Shown here: one piece after another, positions 37,801 to 49,800 of the stretch
Layout of the letters: the number at the start of each line of letters is the position of its first letter
Numbering within the stretch: position 1 is the stretch's first letter
Assembly: GCA_026874595.1 (NCBI GenBank)
Contig: CM049309.1
Span: 73,020,426-73,084,425, forward strand
Source of the DNA: Sipunculus nudus
Lineage: Eukaryota > Annelida > Sipuncula > Golfingiida > Sipunculidae
Length of the DNA stretch: 64,000 nucleotides
Direction of reading: 5' to 3'
Program-made: the position numbers and the translations under genes
Notes under the pieces: generated by a model
The model's input: the letters and a program-made list of their open reading frames with translations, nothing else
Databases searched by the model: none
Told to the model about the DNA's origin: nothing

Positions 37801-40800
37801 CCCTCATGTTTGTTTGTTTATTTTTCACAAGGGTTATGTAATAACTAACAAAAAATGTTCTTGGGAAGACTCTGATAGCCTTTGGTGAGGACAAATGTAC
37901 AGATCCAGGAGGACTGTTTAGCAATGTCTTAAGGTATGTGCCTTTCTAGTTTTTATTCACTGAAATTAAAAATGTAAAATGTGCATTCATTGTAAAACAA
38001 ACATCAAAGATACTGGAAAAGTATTTATTGCCAGATCATTGGTTTTGTATTTAAAACTGTTTTGAAAATTTTATTATGTATTTTGATACGTACCACAGGA
38101 AGAGTGGGGGTGTGCCTGTTGCTGAGAACTGGGTGACTAAATCACTCTCACTCAACATGCCTAAAACATAAAGCAATATTCAGAGTTAGCAGATTCAGTC
38201 ACATAGAGTAAATAAAAAGGGCTATGGAATTCAGTGTCACATGATAATAAGAACTATTATAGTGTATAGAGGCACATTCAAGTTATTAGTTCCATATAAT
38301 GTTAAAATATACACTAAGAAGTGTCTGGCATTCAAGATACACAAAACCATTCTTTCATCATGTGACTTGCAGAATACAGGTCATTATGATTCATACTTGA
38401 GTATAAGCTTTAATTTCAAGAAAATAGCAAGAACTGAGAGAATGTAATGTTTTTCAGTAAAATGGTAAGGATTTGTTTCCTGCTAACATCCCAGTTCTCT
38501 TTGAATGCCAGCCCCTATCTGAACATTTCAAGGAAAGCTCAATCTGTTCAGATAATTTGTCATCTGGATAAAATGAATATAGGATAAAACATAATGAAAA
38601 TTAAAAAAACTGACACTTTATACATTATTTTACATGGATTTACAAATAGTCATTATAACACACTCTCTGTGACTCAGATGGTGGTGATAGGGAAGAAACC
38701 AAGAACACAGAGAAAACCACCAGCCTAAGACCCGCTGCTACAAGTTACAACCCACTCTCATAGCCACACTGAAGAAACTAGGGACCCAGGGGTCTCGACG
38801 CTCAGCTGTATTTGTCTTGAAGGATATTTTTTTTAAAGAAATTTTTAGAATGAAGGTCCTGTGACCTTAACCAATGACCTTGTGACCAAAAAATCTGAGA
38901 ATTTATTATACTTAAATTTGCAGCATTTAGATTATTGTAACAATCTGCTAAAAAATATGGGTCCAGTGACCTTGACCTCTTACCAGGTAACCTCAAAATC
39001 TACAGATTTCTCCCACTTTTGGCATGTTAGCTATGTGTGAAAGATGGACAGTTTGGGATGAAAAGTTTGATTTACATTGCATCCACAATCATTTTAAAGA
39101 TATGGCTCCTGTGACCTTCCCCTTTGACCTCTGGACCCTGAAAATCAAAATGTTTCTTACTTAAGTGGTGGGTCATTAATGAATCAAGTTTTAAGCCCAA
39201 TCTGTCTACCGAAAGCAGAATTATCAACGATGAACTAGGTTTGTGAATGGATGAGAACGTGACTTTGACCTTTGACCCTATGACCCCAAATAAAAAAGAA
39301 TCTTCCCCTATTGGCAGGTGAGTAATATTTTGAAGATGGAAGGTTTGTGGTGAAAAGTTTGGCTTGAAATGCATACACATTCCTTATAAAGAAATGGGTC
39401 CTTTGACCTTGATTTTTTACCTTTGGGCCCTAAAATCAACAGGATTATTACATTAATTGTGAGCAATATATAAGTTAAGTTTGAAACCAATGTGTCAGAC
39501 TAAACTGAAGTTATCATCTGGAAACTAATTTGTGAACAGATGGCCCCTGTGACCTTGACCTTTGGACCCCAAATTCATTAATGCTCTCCCTATACTGGCA
39601 AGTCAGCAAAATGAGCAAGACAGAAAATTTGGGATAAAAAGCTTGGCTTAAAATGCAGCCATAATCTTTGTAAAGCGAGTCTTGTGACCTTGACCTTTGA
39701 CCTCATGACCCAAAAAATCATAAAGGTTCTTTCTTTAGTGGTGGGCCAGGTGTAAGTCATGTTTGAAATCCATATTTCAATCCAACCTGGAGTTATCATC
39801 TGGAAACAAATTTGTGTGTGGATGGACGGATGGACAGACAGACACACAGATGAACAGACAGACAGACAGGGTGATTACTATAGGGCATCTATTTTTATAG
39901 TAATATAGTAATTTTATAGTAAAAAAAAAATAAAACTAGATGTGTCGGAATGACACAAATGCCCCCTCCTGGGGCAAATTAGAAACCTTTGTAAAATTTT
40001 GAAACATTTTTTAAGTTCAGGAGGTGTCGTATGGTCAAAAGTAGGTCAAGAAGGGCAGAATGCAAACTCCATCTGTAACGGGTCATTATCAAGCAACACA
40101 CCAAAAATCATGCAGTATATGCAGGCATTGTGAAAAAAAGTCCATACATGTGCATTTTCCATAAAAATTTCTGTCTTTCATGAAATTTTCTATGTTTAGG
40201 AGCTGTAAAACAATCAAAAGTAGGTCAACCGGGACAAAACGCGGACTCAATCTGTAACTGTCATTATCTGCCCAAACTATCATTATCTGCCCACACATAA
40301 AAAATCAGGGTGGTATCTGCAGGCAATGGGGAAAAAAGTCAGTACATATGCATTTGTTATGAAAATTTCTATTTTTCATGAAACTTTCTATGTTCAGGAG
40401 CAGGCAAATGGTCAAAAGTAGGTCAACTGGGACAAAACATGAACTTGATCTGTAACTGGTCATTATCTGCCCACACACAAAAAATCAGGCCTGTATCTGC
40501 AGGCACTGTGAAAAAAAGTCCATACATGTGCACTTTTTTATGAAATTTTCTATGTTAGAGCACCGTCAAACGGTCAAAAGTAGGTCAACTGGGACAAAAC
40601 GTGAACTTGATCTGTATCTGGTCATTATCTGCCCACACACCAAAAATCAGGCCAATATCTGCTGGTATTGCGAAGAAAAGTCTGTACAAGTGTATTTGTC
40701 ATGAAAATTTATATTTTACATGAAATTTTCTAAGTTCAGGAGCGGTAAAACAGCAAAAGTAGGTCAACTGAAACGAGAACTCGATCTGTAACTGGTCAAT

Positions 40801-43800
40801 ATCTGCCCACACACCAAAAATCAGGCCAATATCTGCAGGCATTGCGAAAAAAAATCCGTACATGTGTATTTGTCATGAAATTTCATATTTTTCATGAAAT
40901 TTTCTATGTTCAGGAGCCGCAAAACGGTCAAAAGTAGGTCAACCGGGACAAAACGCGAACCTTGATCTATAACTGGTCTATATCTGCACACACAAAAAAT
41001 CAGGCCAATATCTGCAGGCATTGCGAAAAAAAGTCCGTACATGTGTATTTGTCATGAAAATTTCTATTTTTTACGAAATTTTCTAAGTTAAAGAGGCGTA
41101 AAACTTTCAAAAGTAGGTCACCCGGGATGAAACGTGAACTCAATCTGTAACTGGTCATTATCTGCCCACACACCAAAAATCAGGCCAATATCTGCAGGCA
41201 TTGCAAAAAAAAGTCCGTACATGTGTATTTGTCATGAAAATTTCTATTTTTCATGAAATTTTCTAAGTTTAGGAGCTGTAAAACGGTCAAAATTAGGTCA
41301 ACCAGGACGAAACGTGAACTCGATCTGTAACTGATCCATATCTGCCAACACACCAAAAATCAGGCCAATATTTGCAAGCATTGCGAAAAAAAGTCTGTAC
41401 AACTGTTTGATTTCGGAATGACGGAAGGACGGAATGACGGACATGGGTAAAACTATATATATATATAAAAATATTCGTAAAAATTACAGAAAATACAGTT
41501 GGCGCCACCACTTTTCCAGAACTGACAATACTAGTCATGGTCAATATTCAAGGCAAGTTTCATGACAATCCATGCATTTATTATCCAGATATTGGCGGTT
41601 TTGTATCAAATTTTTTATTATTCTGGGGGTTATTTACAAGCCCCATAGCTTGAATATATATGGGTCACAGTGACCTAATATCAGGTTTTCAAGGAGAGTT
41701 TTTATTGACCTCCCTGGATGTTCACTTAGAAGTTTCTAGGACCAGCAGTGACGATTTGTGCCCTGTTAACGGACGGCTGGACGACCAGACTCAGGCCCCA
41801 TTCCTATACCTCAGTTCACTTATAGTCAGCTGAGCTAAAACCCAGGTCACACCAGTGAAGACAGCTGAGCAGTTCACTCCTTGATTGGTTAACGGGATTT
41901 TCAGAAGGAGGTTCAAGTTAATTCAAGCTTTTGTGTACAAAACAAAAATTCAGTTCTGTACCATGTTGTTCATAAACAAAAATTGATAAAGGGATAAAGA
42001 CTTGATTCTTACTTTTCCATTTACGATGCTTTGTCTCTACACCGACTCATATTTCATTACTGATTCTTACTTTTCCATTTACGATGCTTTGTCTCTACAC
42101 TGATTTTGAGCTCCATCTTCTCCTCTCGCTGGATGGGGTGCATCTCGTAGAAGTCCCTTATTGGAGCTGGGAAGCAGCTGAGCGTGTGAGAGGACCAGCT
42201 GTGTGGAGTCTGGTTCATCACCTTAACCAGCATCTCCTTCACCCAGCTGCTGGAGTAGCTCTCAGATCCTGAAGAATGGAAATTATAATGAAACAAGGGA
42301 CCCATGGGTCACGGCGCTCAGCTGATTGTGACAGTAATTAATGCATCACCATAGATTTTTTGAAGTTGCAATAAAAATACTATCCTCAGTGCTCAGGAAC
42401 TAGGGCTCAATGACTGGGGGGGGGGGGGGAGAGTTACAACACCTTTGGATATAAATACAGAATACGGAATTAAATTCAATGGTGCTTACAGGGACTGGTG
42501 GGAGTTACAGCACCTCTGCATATAGGTAAAGGAAAAAAATTTAATTTAAATTAAATTATTTTTCAATATTTAAAAACAGGCAGAGAGATGGAAAACAAAG
42601 CAAATAACTTTAATTTCCATTCTACTGAGACAAGAAAATAATGAACAAATATTTGTATTAGATCCTATTTTTTCTTTTGTTAAGTCATTTTTTTTAAGTT
42701 TATAAATTTTACTTTATATTTACAGTAAATCATATATATCTGAATATTTAAATTGATTCACAAATCTAAATTGCATCAACATTTATACTTAATTTAGTAA
42801 GGTAACATCACATTATGCACACAGATAATTTTCTTTTTTAAGATGACTTATAGTCAGCTGAGCTTAAAAAAAATTATTTATAAAAAAAAAAAATTGTTAG
42901 TGTATATAGCAGCCTCCAATCTTATAACTAGCAAACAAGGCTTACAGGCCAAATGTGAACCTGTGCATTGGTTTATACACCAGGTATAATGCTTCAATGC
43001 TGGGCCTTTATTTTTCAAGTAGGCCTGCATGTCTTGTATACAACAAAGGTATCAGAGATGTATACATATGCCCAATTTCAGGCTGATATCCCCTGAGAAA
43101 TAAGCAGGGACTTACACTGTGCAAAAATTATTGTAGGTGGTGCCACATGTCTTGTTAATGACAAAGCTTTACAATATGTATTAATGTGCCCTAATTCAGG
43201 CTGGTATATCAAATTCCTCTGGAGAAATACACAGGCACATACACTGTGTAAAAGTCATTGTAGGTAGTGACACCTGTCTTGTGAATGAGAAAGCCATCTA
43301 AGACACATAGACAGGTCAAAATATTAGGCCAATACATGAAACTTCTCGAGTTAGGTGAGAAAGGCAGTTGCCTCCAGTGAACTGAGACAAATTGCTGGCT
43401 CAAGCTACAGCACTGAGAGAACTCTTGACCTGCACCTGGCTAGAATGAGTGAATTTCTGACCTGTACCTGGCTGCAATGAGTGAACTCCTGACTTGTTGC
43501 ATAATCTGACACAGTTGGCAGTCTGCCAAAGCTATAAATAGAATCCAGCTACTGCACTGAGTGAACTCTTGACCTATAACTGGCTGCACTGAGTGAACTC
43601 TTGACCTGTTGCCTAATCTGATACAGTTGCCAGTCTGCCAAAGCTATAAATAGATCCAGGCTGACCTATGGCCTGTTGCAAATTCTGAAATAGTTGGCAG
43701 TTTGTCAATCTATTTAACCTGAAATCTAGTGGCGTGATGTTATAGATGCTGATAAACTGGTGCCAGGCTAGATGTAATTGCTTCACACAGCTAACATATA

Positions 43801-46800
43801 TGGTGAAATGACTCAATTCAATCTCCATGATTCAGCCAAAAAGCATTCATGTAGAACCATTAAAGACAATTATTATAAGAATTATTGTGGGGATATTCTT
43901 GTAAAATATTAAACAAAATGGGATCAGTCGCATCAGTCAAAAATGTTTTGCAGGTTTATCACTCATATAGTTCAGCTTCAAGTAACTCAGCCAAAATGCA
44001 CTGAACCAAAACCTTTTGAACAAACTTGCATTATCAACATCTGAGGATAATTAATGTGTGAGATTTAAGAATTTGGCCCTGGGGTTTTTGAGAAGATCTT
44101 TGTAGCCAGTGAGCTGAAATGGGTTGTTATGGCATATGACTTAATTCAACTACTCATAACTCAGCCAAAAGTCACTAAACAGAGACCTTTTGAACAAACT
44201 TCAGAGAGCACTACCCTAGTATCATTTCTGTGTGATATTAAACAATTTGGCCATATTGTTTCAGAGAAGTTCTTTGTAGCTCCAATATGATACTGGCACT
44301 GATGACCCCCGTAGAAAAAGGCTGATGCAGGTGGCGCCACCAATAGCTCAATTTCAGATATGACTCATGTGACCAACATTGGCATAAAATTTGGTGATGA
44401 TAGCTCCAGCAGTTTCTGAAATTGAAATTTTAGTATTCTTTTTTTGACAGATGAAGAAGTTCAACTTCCTGTAACTCGGCCAAAAATTATCGAACTAGAA
44501 CCATTCAAAAAAACTTGAGAGAGATGGTATTGGAGATTTTTTCCATGAAATATTGAACAATTTGGCTGGACCGTTTTAGAGGAGATGATTTTTAAAGGTC
44601 TTTTAGCTTTTTCTCTATAAAATCTAATAAAATGCAGTTAGCCAAAAAATAAGCAAAATCCAATATAGTTTTTCAGATGGCAAAATTTTTTGCATAAAAT
44701 TTCTGGATGCTAGCGCCAGTCGTTCTCGAGAAAGTATGAATTAATGTACAGACAAGAGACGACGGACGACGCCACACCATTGCATTAACTCACAGGTCCA
44801 CTAAAAATACACTTCTGACATTCTACTTGCAACATGTATGCAGATTTTAGTCTGCATAAACACCTGTCTTAGACATCTAAACCAGGATTTTTTATGCATC
44901 TTCATCCTACCATGTCTGTGCTATGACCACTCTTTCACAGTCCTTGATTCTTAGATCCTCTCTGGCACATATTTAATAAATAATGAGCATAGCAACTCAC
45001 TAGGTAGTATAAAGATGAATCAAGGTCAGTTGATGAGTGGTCAGGTCACAGACTTGATAGTATGAAGATGAATCAAGGTCAGTTGATGAGTGGTCAGGTC
45101 ACAGACTTGGTAGTATGAAGATGAATCAAGGTCAGTTGATGAGTGGTCATGTCACGGACTTAGTAGTATGAAGATGAATAAAGGTCTGTGAATGTGTAGT
45201 CATGTCATAGACTAGGTAGTATGAAGATGAATAAAAGTCTTTGAACGTGTGGTCATGTCACAGACTAGGTAGTATGAAGATGAATCAAGGTCTTTGAATG
45301 CACGGTCATGTCACAGATTTGGTAGTATGAAGATGAATCAAGGTCTGTGAATGCACGGTCATGTCACAGCTTTGGTAGTATGAAGATGAATCAAGATCTG
45401 TGAATGCATGGTCATGTCACAGATTTGGTAGTATGAAGATGAATCAAGGTCTGTGAATGCATGGTCATGTCACAGATTTGGTAGTATGAACATGAATCAA
45501 GGTCTGTGAATGTGTGGTCATGTCACAGACTTAGTTATATGAAGATGGCCTTACCTGTGACATGGAGAGCCCTGGCCAGGGTGAGCACCAGTACTTTGTT
45601 CAGCTCCTCAGAGTCATTTGACAGGAACTGGGACTGGTTCTTTTCTGTGAAGACTCTGTTAAATTGTGGCTGGACTTCAGCACTGCCTAGCCCCATGATC
45701 AGTCGCAATGCTGTGTTCTCAATGCTGCAAAGTCAAAAGTCAATCTTAAAGAAGCACAAAATATACATCAAAGAGTTATTGGTATGAGATATATTAGAAA
45801 AAGGATTATTCACAAAACTTTTGTGCAGCAGCTGTAGTGGGAAGAACCATAAATAAAAGTAAGACAAGAAAATGCTCAGAGACCACATGTATAACTCTGC
45901 CAACATTCTGGATCACCAGGTCTGGAATATTACCACAATCTGATCAAACTTTGCTGTGTGACATGACACCACAGGAAATATTCTAATCCAAGCCAAGAGA
46001 AATATCTGCAGTGTTCACCAACTCTATGGTTGCATCACAGGTTAGCTCTGCCCGCCAGAGGTTCAAAAATGGGGATCCCTGTGCACACTGCAGGCAGTGA
46101 CAACTTTCATTCCGTCTGGAAATTTACATTTAAGATTTCCCCTTATAAGAAATACCCAACAAAGACTGTTTTACACTCAGTTGGGACAATTAACTTATCT
46201 CTCAATGATATGGAATTCTTGATATCAAAACATACTTTGGTAATCCAGATTATATCCAAAATATAATGGATTAACCATTCACCCAATTTCACTATATTTA
46301 TTCATAACCATATGGATAATGCTGCTAACAGACCAACCAACTGTGGCCAAACATAACACCTTCTGGTAGATATGACTTACCAGAGATGAAGCTGGTTCTG
46401 GTCTGTCATCTGGAGTGTGGCCAGGGGATGCAGATGGCCCAGCAGCTGCAGACAGTAGTGAGGCTGAATGTGATGCAGTCTGTAACTCAGCATCTCCAGC
46501 AGTGTGTGCAGCAGACCCCAAGCAGAGCTCTTGATGACACTGGGCAGCAGCTGAACTGTAAGCAGGACATGAGTGATGATAATAGTACACAGACCACATA
46601 TTATTAATATTCATGCTGGCATATATAGAGCAATGTATAGCTATGGAAGCACAAGATAGTTCATCAACAACTTTTTTGTTATTTGTTCATTTTCCAAGAC
46701 CATCATCAATTTTAAATCTATAATATTACTGAAAACAAAAAATATCTTCATGAGAACATATGTAAATAGTGCAAATTTACAGAAATATTAACCAAGAAAG

Positions 46801-46824
46801 ACCCCAATATAAGTTGTTGTTTTA

Positions 46825-46856
<32 letters not shown>

Positions 46857-49800
46857 ATAATAAAAGATTTGTTAATAACTTGAATTAAATAATAAAATAT
46901 TTTTGTAATTTATTATACAGAAACAACATGCAGTGGACTTGCTTAACATACTGACAGAGGAATAGGTAGGCCAAAAGGAACATGATCCATTTGAAAAATA
47001 TCTCTTATGGAAACCCTTGCACCTAATTTCTATGACATGCAATGTTATTCAGAAAAGTTTATGTCTTGAAAAAATACTTGAAAAACAGACAGACAGATGG
47101 ATATGACAACATGAATGTCCTGTTTTGAAGTTTGAATAATCATCTTTGAGGGACCTACTGATAAAACCCTTGATGCCAAGGGACTCTATTTCTGTGTACA
47201 CAAGCAGCCGGCTGTATGTCTGGACCATGGCAGGAGCTAACGTCATGTTGGTCTTCTTCAGAATTCTGGCAACCATACTGTGTATCAGTCTGAAATCAGA
47301 AGAGTACATTCTTTTGTACCTCAACAATATCAGTGTGCATGGCCAAACAGTGAGAAAAATATAAAATAACAATACATATTTTGAAGAGGTTAGAACTTCA
47401 GATTTTTTCATGATTATTTCTAAACTGAATTAAGTTAAATGCAAAAAGAAAACAAATCCTACATATGTCAGTCTTTCAAGGATTTTTTAACATCAAGTAC
47501 AAAACAAACTTATACATATAAAAATACACCCCTGTATTTCCCTTTTTATTCACTATTAATGATAGATATGTATTATCATTTAAAATAGTGAGGTGTCCTA
47601 ATCAGTCATGTTTTTGTTAGGGAACAATGTTCACAGCATCTATGGAAAGTTCTAGGAATTACTGATAGATGGCATAGCTATGCAAATTTACGGATCCATA
47701 ATCAAATCTTTTATGATACCATCACTGTGAAAACATCATAATAATATTTGCAATCCTAAAAATTTCTGTATGAATGTTAATGAAATTTTTTAACAGGGTG
47801 CCATCTATCAATGAAGAAGTAATAACAATTTTGTGATGGACAGATGTGACAAAACTTAAGAACTGAGAGATAATTGCTGGTGAAGTTTGTTATTCAAACT
47901 AACCTCATCTTTGAGTGGACTGTGAGAGAGTCCAGGAACTCTAATGATAGAGGCTGGGTGGAAGCGGCTGCCGTCAGATTCCCAGGTAACATCACTGTCT
48001 TCCCCATGTGCATACCACTCAGGTGGTCCATCAAGATGTTCAGGGGTGGGGTGAAAAAGTCAGGGTTGGTGCTGTCTAAAACACAGATTGAGCAATCATA
48101 TATAACGTGCAAAATGAACTGACCAACATGACCATGTCAAAGGTGTTAAATCAGGTGATGCATGTAATCAGAACCCCCAGTTGCATCAAATTAAAAGACG
48201 GAAAACTACCAATTTATGAGGAAATACCTAATTACTTCAAATAACTTCAAACAAGTAATCAAATTCCTTGAACGTTTATTCTGATTCCTTGAATATATTA
48301 AGGTACAGAATAATTGTATACAGTGAACCCTTGGTATAACAGACCTCAATAAAAGTGGTTGCATTGATGAGGTGGTCATCTAAGTCTGGTATAACAAGCA
48401 AATTTGTGGAATTAATGTCCCCCACTTTGGGATCTTGTTGTCTTTCATGCTTGATAAGCAGCCAAAATTATGACATGTAGAGAAAATCTTTAGGGCACTT
48501 GAAAACTTTAAAAAGATGCATTATGACATGTGGAGACATCTGCAGGTGGACATAAAAAGTAAAACACATTTAGAAATAGGACCAAAACCCACAATGGACA
48601 TGCAGAGACATCTGCTGGCAAACAAAACAAGGGACCCATGGGTCACGGTGCTCAGCTGATCATGATTGGGACTATAAATGTTTCTCCACTGTGATACTAT
48701 ATCGAGTCGATAAAGCTTCCGAATATCATGGACATGTTGGGCTATTATAAAGGAATGTAATGTAATATGTGAGTAAATGATAAATGAAATTACCTGACTG
48801 ATGGATTAATAAAGTCAAATATAGTGGTTTATTTTTTATTTATTTAGGAGGGGTTGAAAATTGTGATATATTTGAGCAAATATGAATGCAATGACAGCAG
48901 TAATAAGCAGTAGTAGAATGATGATGAGGCTATTTGTTGAAGGATCTAAAGTGTATGGTAGTCTGCAAGCTTTCAATTTGACAGATCTGATGTTATGATT
49001 AACTATGCTGATGAAGTGATTTATGAATTTGTGACTGTATGACACAATATCTCTTTAATCTTGACAAGGTACATTATTGTGATGCCCACTATGTCTACAT
49101 ATTACACAATATTGACATAATTTCTGGCATGTACATAGGTACCTATGGACGAATAGTTATACAAAATATTAATGTATGAATATATCTGATTCATCTAGTT
49201 CTTGCTTACTGAGGCTGACTTTGGGATGGGGTTCGGAGAAGGGAAAAGTGAGGGCAGCACGAAGATGGATATAGAAATATTCTATTGTAATGTTTTTCAT
49301 TTATATAAGAATATGAAAAGCTAAGAGGAAAGGGGCCCTCCTACTTGGTTATAGTAAAGTTCTAAATATATGATTGCAAACTAATACTCTGACAAGACTG
49401 TCATGAAGAAAAACAGTAAAAGTTTTGAGATACTGTGATGCATATGAAAATTTACAAATGGACAGGGAAGTTAATAGAATGGACTAATACCTTTATTTCA
49501 CTTTCAAGGGAATAATGCATTTAAGTTTATATATAATCCTATTTTTTTTAAGCATATCCACCTTTTCCATTAAGAAGTTTTTATCTGAATCATTTTTTTA
49601 TTTACAGGTTTTATAAATTTTTAATAAAAAAAACCCCTGAAAATATAAGTTAAAATATTAGAATTGTTGCAAAAGTTGCAATCATTATATATACAGAGTA
49701 AAAAACTGAAACTATAAGTTAAAATATTAGAATTGTTGCAAAAGTTGCAATCATCATATATCCAGAGTGTAGCTCATATTGGGTCATAGTATGCATACAC

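Noticed and set aside
39935-41475. CRISPR-like regular repeats
   Set aside because: Units are 178 bp, contiguous and similar throughout, without short repeats and unique spacers, in an animal genome. The same applies to the arrays at 13840, 24526 and 45001.
47146-47364. Plus-strand open frame starting MRDLLIKPLM
   Set aside because: Antisense shadow of MED23 exon w11.
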